64,000 nucleotides of DNA. It comes from Stutzerimonas kunmingensis (lineage in GTDB: Bacteria; Pseudomonadota; Gammaproteobacteria; Pseudomonadales; Pseudomonadaceae). The stretch covers positions 1 to 64,000 of the forward strand of contig NZ_FORS01000001.1 of assembly GCF_900114065.1 (NCBI RefSeq). The letters are read 5' to 3'. Both the position numbers and the translations under genes were made by a program. Below the pieces are notes generated by a model that was not told the DNA's origin, made no database searches, and saw nothing but the letters and a program-made list of their open reading frames with translations. Positions within the stretch are counted from its first letter, which is position 1, and every line of letters starts with the position of its first letter. This document shows positions 45,490 through 55,483 of this stretch, piece by piece.

Positions 45490-46905
45490 TTACTCGGCCG
45501 TCGGCTTCTTGCGCTTGAGCGGTGCCATGCCATCCTGGCTCACCACCGGCGATAGTGACTCGCGCTTGGCGCCGTTCGGGCGCTTGCCGGCGGGTTTGGC
45601 TTTCTTCTCGGTGCCTTTCTTCTTTTCGATCTTTTTCTTCTTGGTGCCAGCTGCCTTGCCCGACGCTTTAAGGTTCTTCGGGCCCATATAGCTGCCTTTC
45701 AGCCCCTTGATCACCCGCCGCTCGAAACGCTGCTTGAGATAACGCTCGATGCTGGACATCAGGTTCCAGTCGTTGTGACAGATCAGCGAGATCGCCAGCC
45801 CTTCGCCACCGGCGCGCCCCGTACGACCTATACGGTGCACGTATTCGTCACCCGAGCGCGGCATGTCGAAGTTGATCACCAGATCCAGCCCTTCGATGTC
45901 CAGCCCGCGCGCCGCCACGTCGGTCGCTACCAGCACCTTGACGCCACCTTCCTTGACCCGGTCGATCGCCAGCTTGCGGTCTTTCTGGTCCTTGTCACCA
46001 TGCAGCACGAACGCCTTCACGCCCTCGGCAACGAGCCGGCCGTAGAGGCGGTCGGCCTGTACGCGGGTGTTGGTGAAGATCACTGCCTTCTTGTACGTCT
46101 CGTTGGCGAGCAGCCAGTGCACCAACTTTTCCTTATGTTCGGTGTTTTCGGCAGTGATGATCTGCTGGCGCGTGCCTTCGTTGAGTTCGCTGACGCGGTT
46201 GAGCTGCAGGTGCAGCGGATCGCGCAGCACACTGGCGGTCATCTCGCGCAGCGCGGCGCCGCCACTGGTCGCGGAAAACAGCAGCGTCTGCTGGCGTTTG
46301 GCGCACTCGCCGACCAGACGCTGCACGTCCTCGGCAAAGCCCATGTCGAGCATGCGGTCGGCTTCGTCGAGGATCAGCATCTCGACATCCTTGAGGACCA
46401 GCGTGCCGGCATTCAGGTGCTCGATCATGCGCCCAGGCGTGCCGATGAGAATGTCCGGCACCTTGCGCATGACTGCGGCCTGGACCTTGAAGTCCTCGCC
46501 ACCGGTAATCATCGCCGACTTGATGAAGGTGAATTGCGAGAAACGCTCGACCTCCTTCAGCGTCTGCTGCGCCAGCTCTCGGGTCGGCAACAGAATCAGC
46601 GCACGAACATCGGCGCGCACCACGGCATCGCCAATCAGCCGATTGAGCATCGGCAGTACGAAGGCGGCGGTCTTGCCGCTGCCAGTCTGTGCCGTCACCC
46701 GCAGGTCACGCCCTTCCAGCGCCGGCGGAATGGCCGCCACCTGCACTGGAGTCGGCTCGACGAATTTGAGTTCGGCGACAGCCTTTAGCAGGCGTTCGTG
46801 CAGGGCGAATTGGTCAAACAAGGGAGCTACCTCGGAGGTCGAAAAAAACAATGGCATAGGGTAACTCGTCTGCCGGGCAAAGGCGCGTTCTGTAACGGTC
46901 GCCAT
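45490..46905 (-). CDS. DEAD-box RNA helicase
   Basis: A 471-residue ATP-dependent RNA helicase: Q motif (LKFVEPTPVQVAAIPPAL), Walker A AQTGSGKT, PTRELAQQ, GTPGR, DEAD in MLILDEADRMLDMGF, SAT, and in the second domain TDVAARGLDIEGL and HRIGRTGRAG. A long Lys-rich tail (KKKKIEKKKGTEKKAKPAGK) would bind RNA. It resembles SrmB/RhlE-like enzymes of ribosome assembly or RNA decay. Two starts are possible: ATG 46905 with GGGA upstream, preferred here, and ATG 46857 without a visible ribosome site. Confidence 0.9.
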   Translation of the reverse strand: MATVTERAFARQTSYPMPLFFSTSEVAPLFDQFALHERLLKAVAELKFVEPTPVQVAAIPPALEGRDLRVTAQTGSGKTAAFVLPMLNRLIGDAVVRADVRALILLPTRELAQQTLKEVERFSQFTFIKSAMITGGEDFKVQAAVMRKVPDILIGTPGRMIEHLNAGTLVLKDVEMLILDEADRMLDMGFAEDVQRLVGECAKRQQTLLFSATSGGAALREMTASVLRDPLHLQLNRVSELNEGTRQQIITAENTEHKEKLVHWLLANETYKKAVIFTNTRVQADRLYGRLVAEGVKAFVLHGDKDQKDRKLAIDRVKEGGVKVLVATDVAARGLDIEGLDLVINFDMPRSGDEYVHRIGRTGRAGGEGLAISLICHNDWNLMSSIERYLKQRFERRVIKGLKGSYMGPKNLKASGKAAGTKKKKIEKKKGTEKKAKPAGKRPNGAKRESLSPVVSQDGMAPLKRKKPTAE

Positions 46906-46970
46906 GTTTTCCCAGGCAAACACAGGCTAAGCTGAGGAAATAGAAGCGGCTTAATACCCAAGAGGTTCGC

Positions 46971-47405
46971 ATGATGTCCAAAAAGCGAGTGGTACTGCTG
47001 ACTGGCGCGCTTTCACTGGCGTTATACGCCGCTGCCGGCGCAGCGCAGCCGAAAAGTGATCACCCTGGCAAGGGCAAGCCCGACCGCGCACAGCAGCATC
47101 AGCCTTCGGCACAGCAGCCGCATCGCTACCAGGGTCCGTCGGTGGACATCGGTTCGGTCCGCATCACCCTGCGTAGTCATCGCGATCTGCTAGCGCCGGT
47201 CTCGTCCCTGCCACCGGGCATCCAGAAGAATCTGGCGCGCGGCAAGCCGCTACCGCCGGGCATCGCCAAGAACATGGACAGCCGCCTGCTGGGACACCTG
47301 CCGCGCTACGAAGGCTACGAGTGGAAACAGATCGGCCGCGACGTGGTTCTGGTCGCCATCGCCACCGGCATCGTTTACGAAATACTCGAGAACATACTGG
47401 ATTGA
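46971..47405 (+). CDS. CigR-like (RcnB-type) periplasmic protein
   Basis: A 144-residue protein with a signal peptide (about 1-25, ending AAGAAQ), a polar His/Gln/Pro-rich stretch and a C-terminal region with the paired segments LPPGIQKNLARGKPLPPGIAKNM. The C-terminal helix is hydrophobic (DVVLVAIATGIVYEILENIL). This is the pattern of the CigR anti-virulence regulator family and RcnB-like proteins. It is probably anchored to the inner membrane by its last helix. It starts at 46971 or 46974 (two consecutive ATGs behind AAGAGG) and diverges from the helicase gene. Confidence 0.75.
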   Translation: MMSKKRVVLLTGALSLALYAAAGAAQPKSDHPGKGKPDRAQQHQPSAQQPHRYQGPSVDIGSVRITLRSHRDLLAPVSSLPPGIQKNLARGKPLPPGIAKNMDSRLLGHLPRYEGYEWKQIGRDVVLVAIATGIVYEILENILD

Positions 47406-47451
47406 TCGGTTCGCGTTCAGGCAGCCCGCGCGATGAGGGCAGCCTAGCGTC

Positions 47452-47772
47452 CTATTCTGGCTGGCAGGTCAACTTGATGCGCAGGCGAATCACGTCGCGC
47501 TTGAACTTGGACGTCAGTGCCTTGCGCTCACCTGGTTGCAACTCCGTGCGTCGCGTGCGCGGCGCTTCCGGGCCGTTCTGGAACACGGCGGTACACACCG
47601 CAGCCGTGCCCCCATAGTTGAGCAGCAGTAGCCCGGCGAGGTCACGATCAATGGTCTGCGGGGTGACGGTGATCTCCGCGCCGTTGAGCTGCTGCTCGAC
47701 GTCTACCGGATAAGTGACCGCATTGGCCGTGAGTGGCAGCAAGGCGACGAGTAGGTAACCGATTGTTTTCAT
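47452..47772 (-). CDS. Small secreted hypothetical protein
   Basis: A 106-residue protein with a signal peptide (MKTIGYLLVALLPLTANA) and a beta-strand-rich mature part with two cysteines (AVCTAVF and LTCQPE), probably forming a disulfide in the periplasm. The sequence looks like a small immunoglobulin-like or chaperone-type fold, but I cannot name a family. AGGAG lies upstream of ATG 47772. It is divergent from the LysR gene at 47834. Confidence 0.65.
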   Translation of the reverse strand: MKTIGYLLVALLPLTANAVTYPVDVEQQLNGAEITVTPQTIDRDLAGLLLLNYGGTAAVCTAVFQNGPEAPRTRRTELQPGERKALTSKFKRDVIRLRIKLTCQPE

Positions 47773-47833
47773 TTTGACTGGGCTCCTCTACAGAGTGGCC
47801 AGCCTAACAGACCTTGCTAAAGGAACCGAAGGA

Positions 47834-48742
47834 ATGAAAGTGCCCCGTGTGACCCTCGATCAGTGGCGCACCCTGCAGGCGGTCATCGATCACGGCGGCT
47901 TCGCCCAGGCGGCCGAAGCGCTGCATCGGTCGCAGTCGTCGGTCAGCTACACCGTGGCACGCATGCAGGAGCAATTGGGCGTACCGCTCCTGCGCATAGA
48001 CGGGCGCAAGGCAGTGCTGACCGAGGCAGGAGAAGTGCTGCTGCGCCGGTCGCGACAGCTGGTCACACAGGCCAGTCAGCTGGAAGAACTGGCGCACCAC
48101 ATGGAACAAGGCTGGGAAGCCGAGGTGCGCCTGGTTGTCGATGCCGCCTACCCCAGCGCCAAGCTGATCCAGGCCCTCACCGAATTCATGCCGAAGAGCC
48201 GCGGCTGCCGGGTGCGCCTGCGCGAGGAAGTGCTCTCCGGGGTCGAGGAAGTGCTCAAGGACGGCACCGCGGACCTCGCCATCAGCGGCCTGGACATCAC
48301 CGGCTATCTGGGCAGCGAGCTCAGTACCGTGGAGTTCGTCGCCGTGGCACACGCCAACCATGCCCTTCACCAGCTCGGACGCAAGCTCAGCGTGCAGGAC
48401 CTGCAGAGCCAGATGCAGATCGTGGTGCGTGATACGGGCCTGCGCCAACCTCGTGATGCCGGATGGCTGGGTGCCGAACAGCGCTGGACGGTGGGCAGCC
48501 TGGCGACGTCGGTGGCCTTCGTCAGCAGCGGTCTGGGCTTCGCCTGGCTGCCCCGGCATCTGATCGGGCGCGAACTGGCCGAGGGCATACTCAAGCCGCT
48601 GCCACTGGTCCAAGGCAGTATTCGCCGGCCACTGTTCTATCTCTACACTAACCACGACAGACCGCTCGGGCCGGCTACCCGGATTCTCATCGAGCTGATC
48701 AAGACGTACGATGCTGGCCAGGCCACTCCACTGGCCGGCTGA
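47834..48742 (+). CDS. LysR-family transcriptional regulator
   Basis: A 302-residue LysR regulator starting [49 protein letters not shown], followed by a substrate-binding domain ([15 protein letters not shown] and [23 protein letters not shown]). AAGGAACCGAAGGA before ATG 47834 fixes the start; the open extension to 47774 overlaps the upstream divergent gene. The effector is unknown. It is followed 28 bases later by the cyclophilin gene on the same strand. Confidence 0.85.
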   Translation: MKVPRVTLDQWRTLQAVIDHGGFAQAAEALHRSQSSVSYTVARMQEQLGVPLLRIDGRKAVLTEAGEVLLRRSRQLVTQASQLEELAHHMEQGWEAEVRLVVDAAYPSAKLIQALTEFMPKSRGCRVRLREEVLSGVEEVLKDGTADLAISGLDITGYLGSELSTVEFVAVAHANHALHQLGRKLSVQDLQSQMQIVVRDTGLRQPRDAGWLGAEQRWTVGSLATSVAFVSSGLGFAWLPRHLIGRELAEGILKPLPLVQGSIRRPLFYLYTNHDRPLGPATRILIELIKTYDAGQATPLAG

Positions 48743-48770
48743 CAGCTTCCCCAACATCAGGAAAGACATC

Positions 48771-49325
48771 ATGTTGAAACGCATTGCCCTCGCCGCCTGT
48801 ACCGTTCTGCTGGCCGGCAACCTGTTCGCCGCGGAAAACCCTCGCGTACTGCTGACCACCAGCCTGGGCGAGATCGAGCTGGAGCTCGAAGCGGAAAAGG
48901 CACCGATCAGCGTCGAGAACTTCCTCGGCTACGTCGGCAGCGGCTTTTATGACGGCACCGTGTTCCACCGCGTCATTCCCGGGTTCATGGTCCAGGGCGG
49001 CGGCTTCGGCGAAGGCCTGAACCAGAAGCCGACCAAGGCCCCGATCAAGAACGAGGCGGACAATGGGCTGCACAATGTGCGCGGCACCGTCGCAATGGCC
49101 CGGACCCAGAACGTGAATTCGGCTACCAGCCAGTTCTTCATCAACCATCGCGACAACGATTTCCTTGATCACGGTGGCCGCGACTTCGGCTACGCGGTGT
49201 TCGCCAAGGTCGTACGCGGCATGGAGGTGGTCGACCAGATCGCCCAGGTGCCCACCGGCAACCGCGCCATGATGCAGAACGTGCCGCTGACCCCGGTGAA
49301 GATCATTACCGCGAAGAAACTCTGA
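48771..49325 (+). CDS. ppiA: Periplasmic peptidyl-prolyl cis-trans isomerase (cyclophilin, PpiA type)
   Basis: A 184-residue protein with a signal peptide (about 1-20, ending GNLFAAE) and a cyclophilin domain. Family residues visible are [13 protein letters not shown] near 64-76 (catalytic Arg and Phe), [11 protein letters not shown] near 123 and [17 protein letters not shown]. It speeds proline isomerisation in envelope proteins. AGGAAAG precedes ATG 48771; the longer open frame from inside the LysR gene is not used. A good terminator follows. Confidence 0.9.
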   Translation: MLKRIALAACTVLLAGNLFAAENPRVLLTTSLGEIELELEAEKAPISVENFLGYVGSGFYDGTVFHRVIPGFMVQGGGFGEGLNQKPTKAPIKNEADNGLHNVRGTVAMARTQNVNSATSQFFINHRDNDFLDHGGRDFGYAVFAKVVRGMEVVDQIAQVPTGNRAMMQNVPLTPVKIITAKKL

Positions 49326-49330
49326 TCCCC

Positions 49331-49357
49331 GAGGGGCCGGTTCACCGGCCCTTTTCA
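49331..49357 (+). terminator. Rho-independent terminator after ppiA
   Basis: GGGCCGG / CCGGCCC with loop TTCA forms a 7-bp GC stem followed by TTTTCATTT, about 10 bases after the stop codon. It is a typical intrinsic terminator. Confidence 0.85.
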
Positions 49358-49422
49358 TTTCTGCCGGCACATACCCGGCTGCCGCCAGCGTGCGAAACCC
49401 TCGACCGACAGGAGATCGCGAC

Positions 49423-49845
49423 ATGACCGAACTACAAAGTCCACTGAACACCCCGGAAGGCGAAGCACAGCTGCTGCAGGACCTGCTCAGCGCGGAGCGC
49501 GCCGGGGCCAAGGTGGCCGGCGACTCGTTGCAACAACCCTGCACGCCCGAGCAACGGCAACTGCTTGAGCAGGTCCGTCAGGGTGAAATCGAAAGCTGCA
49601 AGTTGCTGCTCAACTGCCTGCAGCATCTGGGGCTGGAGCCCAACAAGGACACCGGCACCTTCTACGGCAAGGCGATGGCCATCGAATCGCTGGACGAGCG
49701 CCTGCCCTTCATCGACAGGGGCCAGCAATGGGTGATCCGCAAACTGCGCGAGTACCTGCCGGGATGCCAGGACCCGCTGTTGCGTAGCGAACTGCAACGC
49801 ATGCTGCTGATCCACGAGGAGAACAGCGCCGCCTCCCACGCCTGA
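49423..49845 (+). CDS. DUF6306 ferritin-like helical protein
   Basis: A 140-residue, almost all-helical protein with the DUF6306 pattern: TPEGEAQLLQDLLSAERAGAKV at the start, GTFYGKAMAIESLDERLPFIDRGQQWVIRKLRE in the middle and a final helix containing HEEN. The spaced Glu and His residues (SAERAGAK, QGEIESCK, IHEEN) suggest a metal-binding four-helix bundle like ferritin or rubrerythrin, but binding is not proven. AGGAGA precedes ATG 49423. It follows the ppiA terminator, so it has its own promoter. Confidence 0.7.
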   Translation: MTELQSPLNTPEGEAQLLQDLLSAERAGAKVAGDSLQQPCTPEQRQLLEQVRQGEIESCKLLLNCLQHLGLEPNKDTGTFYGKAMAIESLDERLPFIDRGQQWVIRKLREYLPGCQDPLLRSELQRMLLIHEENSAASHA

Positions 49846-49854
49846 GACAAACGA

Positions 49855-50985
49855 CTAGCTGCCGGCCTGCCGGTACGGCAGCGCCTGGCGCGCCGCCTCG
49901 GCGTACGCCAGCACCCCCGCATGTTCCTGCTGGAGGAAATCCGCTACCGCGGCGCGCAACCCGGGGTGCTGCAGATAGTGCCAGGAGCGCGTGATCACCG
50001 GCTCGAAGCCACGAATGAGCTTGTGCTCACCCTGCGCCCCGGCATCAAACCGCTCCAGGCCGCCCGCGATGGCCTGATCGATACCCTGGTAAAAGCACGT
50101 CTCGAAGTGCAGCCGGTCGAACTCCGCTAGACAGCCCCAGTAACGACCGTACAGGCCAGACGCACTGCGCAGGCTGAAAGCCATCGCCACCGGCCTCGAG
50201 CCCTGTAACGCCAGCACCACGCGAATCGCCTGCGGCATGCGCTCGGCCAGCAGGCTGAAGAATTGCCGAGTCAGATAGGGCGTCTGACCGCGGACCTGAT
50301 AGGTGTTGGCGTAGCAGGCATAGACGAAATCCCATTCCGCCTCGCTGAGCTCGTGCCCATCGCGCCACTCGAAGCTGATGCCCTGCCCCGCCACCTGTTC
50401 GCGTTCCTTGCGCAACTGCTTGCGCTTGCGCGAGGTCAGTGCATCGAGAAAGTCCTGAAAATCGCGGTAACCACGGTTGTGCCAATGAAACTGGCAGCCG
50501 ATGCGCTCCAGCCAGCCATCCCGCCCCGCCAGCAGCTGATCAGTCTGCTGCTCGCTGAAATTCACGTGGAGCCCCGACAGTTCCTGCCTTTCAAGCCCAG
50601 CGGTGAGTACATCGAGCAGCTCACCGGCAGCCTGTACGTCGCCCAGCAGGCGACTGCCGGCGACCGGGGTGAAAGGCACCGCGCAAAGCAGCTTGGGGTA
50701 GTAGGCGATCCCGGCTCGTTGGCAGGCATCCGCCCAGGCCCAATCGAACACGTACTCACCGTACGAATGAAACTTGCGATACAGCGGCAAGGCTGCCTGC
50801 AACGCGCCCTGCGGGTCGCGCAGCAGGAGATGGGCAGGTTGCCAGCCGCTACGCCCACCCACGCTGCCGCTGTCTTCCAGCGCGCAGAGGAAGGCGTGAC
50901 GAAGGAAGGGCTGATCATCGCTCAGCAGCGCGTCCCATTCGGCGGGAGGCAGTTCGGCGAGGCGGTACAGGGTCTGGATAGGCAT
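49855..50985 (-). CDS. FemAB/GNAT-like acyltransferase (DUF482 family)
   Basis: A 376-residue cytoplasmic protein of the family often called peptidoglycan biosynthesis/recognition or DUF482, related in fold to FemAB and GNAT transferases. Family segments are FLRHAFLCALEDSGSVG near 27-43, YVFDWAWADA, FHWHNRGYRDFQDFLDALTSRKRKQLRKER near 185-215 and GRYWGCL. The role is unknown; attachment of an amino acid or acyl group to an envelope or lipid substrate is a family-level guess. ATG 50985 begins the conserved part. The extension to 51042 runs through the porin terminator. Confidence 0.8.
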   Translation of the reverse strand: MPIQTLYRLAELPPAEWDALLSDDQPFLRHAFLCALEDSGSVGGRSGWQPAHLLLRDPQGALQAALPLYRKFHSYGEYVFDWAWADACQRAGIAYYPKLLCAVPFTPVAGSRLLGDVQAAGELLDVLTAGLERQELSGLHVNFSEQQTDQLLAGRDGWLERIGCQFHWHNRGYRDFQDFLDALTSRKRKQLRKEREQVAGQGISFEWRDGHELSEAEWDFVYACYANTYQVRGQTPYLTRQFFSLLAERMPQAIRVVLALQGSRPVAMAFSLRSASGLYGRYWGCLAEFDRLHFETCFYQGIDQAIAGGLERFDAGAQGEHKLIRGFEPVITRSWHYLQHPGLRAAVADFLQQEHAGVLAYAEAARQALPYRQAGS

Positions 50986-51012
50986 GCGCGCAGTCTGGCC
51001 TGTCCCGCAGGC

Positions 51013-51039
51013 GAAAAAAAGCCCCGCCAGGGCGGGGCT
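51013..51039 (-). terminator. Rho-independent terminator of the oprP-like porin gene
   Basis: On the minus strand a 9-bp stem AGCCCCGCC / GGCGGGGCT with a two-base spacer is followed by seven T residues. It begins about 30 bases after the porin stop codon. Confidence 0.9.
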
Positions 51040-51068
51040 CAATGGAGCATCACGGATGAGGCGATGTT

Positions 51069-52373
51069 TTAGAACACGTACTGGGCGCGCAGGCTGATGG
51101 CGTCGCCGTCGTCGTCGCCATTGGCGTTTACCACGTCGTCCACGCTGGTCTTCAGGTAGTTGGCCGAGAGCTTCACCGACTCGTTGGCGTACCAGTTGAG
51201 ACCGATGGTGTGGGTCTTCGCACCAGCTTCTGCGCTGTCCAGCGCACCGACATAACCGCTCGGTGCAACACCGGTTTCATCGACGGTAATGTCGTCGAAG
51301 CGGTAGAACACTTCCCACGCACCGATCTGCTTGTTCTCCGGCTTGATCTTGTCGAACTTGCCGCCGTCGAGCTTGTAGGAGCGCGACTCACCGGTGAGGG
51401 TGTAGGCCAGCTGCACGTTGTAGCCGGTGGCTTCGAGGTCTTCGAAACCTTCCATGCCATCGACGGTACGGGTCAGGTATTCACCCTGCACCGAGAACGG
51501 GCCGATCATGTAGGCCGCTTCCAGGCCCCAGGCCTGATCGGTCCCGTCGGTCATGGTGCCGCCGAAAGTGGCACGGTTGCCGTTGGCGCTGTCTTCGGTG
51601 GTGCCGCGCACCGACAGGCGCGGACGGATGCGCTCGCGGTAGCCTTCTTCCAGGTCACGCTTACCGAAGCTGGCGCCGAAGTGCAGCACCTGGTCCTTCT
51701 CGACGATCGGAGCTACCACGCCACGCAGCACGAAGCTGGTGTTGTTGGAGCCATCTTCATCTTCCAGCATGTCGGCACCGGGGTCGGGGGCGTCGGCGTC
51801 GACGTCCTGACGGTAAGCACCGGCTTCACCGTGGAACATGCCGACAGTGGTACGCACGCGGATGCCTTCGCCGTCTTCGTGGCTGTTCAACCAGGGCGCC
51901 AGGTCATAGATCGCCGAGCGCTCGATGGCGGTGATCCACTTGGAGCTGACGGCTTCTTCCAGGCCAAAGGTCGGCTTGATACGACCAACCGAAACCTGGA
52001 CCGGCTTCCAGCCGTTGTAGTGGATGGCCAGCTCGTCCCAATCGCTGTCATCGTTGCCAAAGTTGCGGTTGAAGGTGTAGCCCCAATCGGTGAAGGCAAC
52101 ACCGGAAATCTCCAGACGCGCACGACGGAAGTAGGTCTCATCTGCGCGCTCGCCGTTCTTGGTGTAGAAACCATCGAAGCTGTCGGCATCAGCCTGCAGA
52201 CGGCCATTGATCTTGAACGAGAACTCCTTGTCGGTGGTTCCGACCTCCAGGCCGCCCTTGGTCTTGATAACGAGATCGGCGCCGTCAGTGGTGACGGTAC
52301 CGGCGAAAGCCTGGGCGGAAACGGCCAGAGCCAGAGCGCTGGCAGCGAAACCGGCGAAGTGCTTACGGATCAT
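51069..52373 (-). CDS. Phosphate-selective porin, OprP/OprO family
   Basis: A 434-residue outer-membrane beta-barrel. The signal peptide is about residues 1-24 (ending SAQAFA). The mature part has the OprP/OprO pattern: KTKGGLEVGTTDKEFSFKINGRLQ, DETYFRRARLEISGVAF, VGRIKPTFGLEEAVSSKW and a C-terminal Phe (SLRAQYVF) needed for barrel assembly. These trimeric porins pass phosphate or pyrophosphate. AGGGGA lies before ATG 52373; the open frame to 52463 would run through the regulatory palindrome. It is a monocistronic gene with its own terminator and a possible Pho-type upstream region. Confidence 0.9.
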   Translation of the reverse strand: MIRKHFAGFAASALALAVSAQAFAGTVTTDGADLVIKTKGGLEVGTTDKEFSFKINGRLQADADSFDGFYTKNGERADETYFRRARLEISGVAFTDWGYTFNRNFGNDDSDWDELAIHYNGWKPVQVSVGRIKPTFGLEEAVSSKWITAIERSAIYDLAPWLNSHEDGEGIRVRTTVGMFHGEAGAYRQDVDADAPDPGADMLEDEDGSNNTSFVLRGVVAPIVEKDQVLHFGASFGKRDLEEGYRERIRPRLSVRGTTEDSANGNRATFGGTMTDGTDQAWGLEAAYMIGPFSVQGEYLTRTVDGMEGFEDLEATGYNVQLAYTLTGESRSYKLDGGKFDKIKPENKQIGAWEVFYRFDDITVDETGVAPSGYVGALDSAEAGAKTHTIGLNWYANESVKLSANYLKTSVDDVVNANGDDDGDAISLRAQYVF

Positions 52374-52455
52374 CCAAAATTCCCCTTTATGTTTAGCGTC
52401 GGAAACACACGAGATGGGCTCTTTGTGTTGGGGGGAATCTTGGCGACGGCGTATG

Positions 52456-52492
52456 TCAGCCAAATGGCTGATATGTAAAGCTTTTGTGACAG
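52456..52492 (-). promoter_or_regulatory. Candidate operator/PhoB region upstream of the porin gene
   Basis: A perfect 16-base palindrome TCAGCCAAATGGCTGA lies at 52456-52471, 83 bases before the porin start. Just upstream in the direction of transcription are CTGTCAC (52492-52486), a match to one PhoB half-site, and TTTACA (52479-52474), a -35-like hexamer. A full Pho box is not visible, since only one half is good. The palindrome would sit in the promoter spacer if CATACG is the -10, so it could be a repressor site. Confidence 0.4.
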
Positions 52493-52541
52493 CGGAACTT
52501 TCCGTGGAGCCGCATCACAGAGCGGCTGAGGCACTTTTTCG

Positions 52542-53351
52542 TCAGCTGCGAACGTTGCGCTCGCTGGGGCGTCGGGCTCCGGCGACCAGCTTGTCGACGG
52601 CCCTGGCGGCTGCAACCATGCCGAAACTGGCGGTCACCATGGTCACCGCGCCGAAGCCTCCGGCGCAGTCGAGCTTGACCCCCTCGCCAACGAAGCTCTT
52701 GCTCTGGCACACGCCGCCGTCCGGCTTCGGGTAGCGCAACTGCTCCGTGGAGAACACACAGGGCACGCTGTAGGTGCGCCCCGGCGTGCGCGAGAAGTTG
52801 TATTCGCGGCGCAGCAGCGAGCGCACCTTTGCCGCCAGCGGATCGTTGAAGGTCTTGTTCAGATCAGTGACCTGGATCTGTGTCGGATCGACCTGTCCAC
52901 CGGCGCCGCCGGTGGTGATGATCTGGATCTTGCGGCGCTTGCACCAGGCGATCAGCGCCGCCTTGGCCGGCACGCTGTCGATGCAGTCGATGACGCAGTC
53001 CATGTCTTCGGTGATGTACTCGGCCATGGTTTCGCGGGTGACGAAATCCGCCACTGCATGAACCTGGCAGGCCGGGTTGATGGCGCGAATACGTGCGGCC
53101 ATCTCGTCGACCTTGGCTTTGCCCACTGCGCCATCGAGGGCGTGAATCTGCCGGTTGGTATTGGTGATGCACACATCGTCCAGGTCGAACAGGCTGATCT
53201 CGCCTACCCCGCTGCGCGCCAGCGCCTCGGCCGCCCACGAGCCGACGCCACCGATGCCGACCACCGCCACATGCGCAGCCGTCAGCCGCTCGAGGCCGAT
53301 GCGGCCATACAGGCGGGCAATACCGCCGAAACGCTGATCATCGATAGACAT
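52542..53351 (-). CDS. tcdA: tRNA threonylcarbamoyladenosine dehydratase TcdA
   Basis: TcdA uses ATP to cyclise t6A to ct6A at position 37 of ANN-decoding tRNAs. The 269-residue protein is an E1-like adenylating enzyme: nucleotide motif [19 protein letters not shown] at about 30-48, acidic [29 protein letters not shown], and the Lys-containing [11 protein letters not shown]. The C-terminus carries the family's Cys-bearing segment GGVCQSKSF. It is divergent from dapE. The 168-base gap to the porin start contains the porin regulatory region. Confidence 0.92.
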   Translation of the reverse strand: MSIDDQRFGGIARLYGRIGLERLTAAHVAVVGIGGVGSWAAEALARSGVGEISLFDLDDVCITNTNRQIHALDGAVGKAKVDEMAARIRAINPACQVHAVADFVTRETMAEYITEDMDCVIDCIDSVPAKAALIAWCKRRKIQIITTGGAGGQVDPTQIQVTDLNKTFNDPLAAKVRSLLRREYNFSRTPGRTYSVPCVFSTEQLRYPKPDGGVCQSKSFVGEGVKLDCAGGFGAVTMVTASFGMVAAARAVDKLVAGARRPSERNVRS

Positions 53352-53478
53352 GCCGACTCCCCGGAAAAAACCTGGCGATTATAAGACCTCAGCACGCCAC
53401 GACCACTGCATCCAGCCGTCACCGCAACCGCGCCTTTGCTTTAATATGGCGCCCTTTCCCCGCCGCACCGGAGCCCTG

Positions 53479-54627
53479 ATGACCGCGCCTGCCCTCTCCC
53501 CGACGCTCGAACTCGCCTGCGAGCTGATCAATCGCCCATCGGTGACGCCGCTGGATGAAGGCTGCCAGCAGCTGATGAGCCAGCGCCTGGCGGCCTGCGG
53601 CTTCGCCATCGAGCCGATGCATATCGAGGACGTGGAGAACTTCTGGGCCATTCGCGGCAACGAAGGCCCGGTGCTGTGCTTCGCCGGCCACACCGACGTG
53701 GTCCCTACGGGCCCGCTGCAGGCCTGGCAGAATCCGCCGTTCAGTGCGCGCATCGACGAGCAGGGCATGCTCCACGGCCGCGGCGCGGCAGATATGAAAG
53801 GCAGCCTGGCGGCGATGGTCGTGGCAGTGGAGCGCTTCACAGCCGATCACCCGAATCACAAGGGGCAGATCGCCTTTCTCATCACCAGTGATGAAGAAGG
53901 CCCTGCGCACCACGGCACCAAGGCCGTCGTCGAGCGCCTGCGCGAGCGTGGCCAGCGCCTGGACTGGTGCATCGTCGGCGAACCGTCGAGCACCGCCTTG
54001 GTAGGTGACGTGGTGAAGAATGGCCGCCGCGGCTCACTCGGCGGCACCCTCACCGTACGTGGCCAGCAGGGCCATGTGGCCTATCCGCATCTGGCGAAGA
54101 ACCCCATCCACCTGGCCGCGCCTGCGCTGGCTGAGCTCGCCGCAGAGCACTGGGACGACGGCAATGCCTTCTTCCCGCCGACCAGCTTCCAGATCTCCAA
54201 CCTGAACGCCGGCACCGGCGCCACCAACGTCATTCCCGGCACGCTGGAAGCGGTGTTCAACTTCCGCTTCTCCACCGAATCCACCGTCGAACAGCTCAAG
54301 CAGCGCACCGCCGCGATTCTCGACAAGCACGGTCTGGACTGGAACGTGGACTGGGCACTGTCCGGCTTGCCGTTCCTCACCGAACCGGGCGCGCTGCTCG
54401 ACGGCGTGGCCAAGGCAATCCGCAGCGTCACCAGCCGTGAGACCACGCCGTCCACCAGCGGCGGTACCTCGGACGGGCGCTTTATCGCCACCCTCGGCAC
54501 CCAGGTGGTCGAGCTCGGCCCGGTCAACGCGACCATCCACCAGGTTGACGAACACATCCTGGCCAGCGATCTCGACCTGCTGACCGAGATCTACTACCAG
54601 ACCCTGGTGAACCTGCTCGCATGCTGA
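53479..54627 (+). CDS. dapE: Succinyl-diaminopimelate desuccinylase DapE
   Basis: DapE is a di-zinc hydrolase that frees L,L-diaminopimelate from its N-succinyl form in lysine and peptidoglycan synthesis. The 382-residue protein has the M20 metal ligands: His in [11 protein letters not shown], the bridging Asp in GRGAADMKG, the catalytic Glu pair in SDEEGPA, Glu in VGEPSS and His near the end in [14 protein letters not shown]. The dimerisation domain ([24 protein letters not shown]) sits in the middle. ATG 53479 is the conserved start; the open frame to 53350 is not used. Its stop overlaps the rlmA start by seven bases. Confidence 0.95.
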   Translation: MTAPALSPTLELACELINRPSVTPLDEGCQQLMSQRLAACGFAIEPMHIEDVENFWAIRGNEGPVLCFAGHTDVVPTGPLQAWQNPPFSARIDEQGMLHGRGAADMKGSLAAMVVAVERFTADHPNHKGQIAFLITSDEEGPAHHGTKAVVERLRERGQRLDWCIVGEPSSTALVGDVVKNGRRGSLGGTLTVRGQQGHVAYPHLAKNPIHLAAPALAELAAEHWDDGNAFFPPTSFQISNLNAGTGATNVIPGTLEAVFNFRFSTESTVEQLKQRTAAILDKHGLDWNVDWALSGLPFLTEPGALLDGVAKAIRSVTSRETTPSTSGGTSDGRFIATLGTQVVELGPVNATIHQVDEHILASDLDLLTEIYYQTLVNLLAC

Positions 54628-55427
54628 TCTGCCCGATCTGCCAGGCGCCGCTGAGCGCGCTCGACAACGGCGTGGTCTGCGCGGCCAACCACCGTTTCGA
54701 CCGCGCGCGTCAGGGTTACCTGAACCTGCTTCCGGTGCAGCACAAGAACAGCCGCGATCCGGGCGACAACCAGGCCATGGTCGAAGCACGGCGACGCTTT
54801 CTCGACGGCGGCCACTATGCGCCGCTGGCCCGACGCCTCGCCGAGCTGGCCGCCGAACGCGCGCCGCAGCGCTGGCTGGACATCGGCTGTGGCGAGGGCT
54901 ACTACACCGCCCAGCTGGCCGAGGCATTACCGGACGCCGAAGGCTATGCACTGGACATCTCCCGCGAAGCGGTCAAGCGCGCCTGCAAACGCGCGCCGCA
55001 ACTGGAATGGCTGGTGGCGAGCATGGCCCGCGTGCCGCTGGCCGATGCCAGCTACGACCTGCTCGCCAGCGTGTTCAGCCCGCTGGACTGGCAGGAGGCG
55101 CGACGCCTGCTCGCACCCGGCGGCGGACTGCTGCGCATGGGACCGACCCGCGAGCACCTATGGGAGCTACGCGCCCGGCTCTACGACGAGGTACGCGACT
55201 ACGATGACGAGAAGCACCTGTCGCTGATTCCCGAAGGCATGCGCCTGGCCCACAGCGAAACCCTCAGCTACGAGCTGCAGCTGGACAACGCCCAGGCCCG
55301 TGCCGACCTGCTGGCGATGACCCCGCACGGCTGGCGCGCCAGCGCCGAGCGCCGCGCCGCCGTGATCGACAGTCACCTCAGCGTGCGGGTTGCGATACGC
55401 TACGACTGGATCGAACGCACACCCTAG
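54621..55427 (+). CDS. rlmA: 23S rRNA (guanine-745-N1)-methyltransferase RlmA
   Basis: RlmA methylates G745 of 23S rRNA. In this 268-residue protein a zinc finger opens the sequence with Cys4, Cys7, Cys20 and His24. The Rossmann methyltransferase follows with [19 protein letters not shown] near 86-104 (SAM site) and [23 protein letters not shown]. The seven-base overlap with dapE implies translational coupling and one operon, a Pseudomonas arrangement with no obvious pathway link. It ends before the conserved hypothetical at 55484. Confidence 0.92.
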   Translation: MLICPICQAPLSALDNGVVCAANHRFDRARQGYLNLLPVQHKNSRDPGDNQAMVEARRRFLDGGHYAPLARRLAELAAERAPQRWLDIGCGEGYYTAQLAEALPDAEGYALDISREAVKRACKRAPQLEWLVASMARVPLADASYDLLASVFSPLDWQEARRLLAPGGGLLRMGPTREHLWELRARLYDEVRDYDDEKHLSLIPEGMRLAHSETLSYELQLDNAQARADLLAMTPHGWRASAERRAAVIDSHLSVRVAIRYDWIERTP

Positions 55428-55483
55428 CGTCCGTATATTTGCCTACGACCAAAACCTCGCACCACCACATAAGGCAGTCGCCC

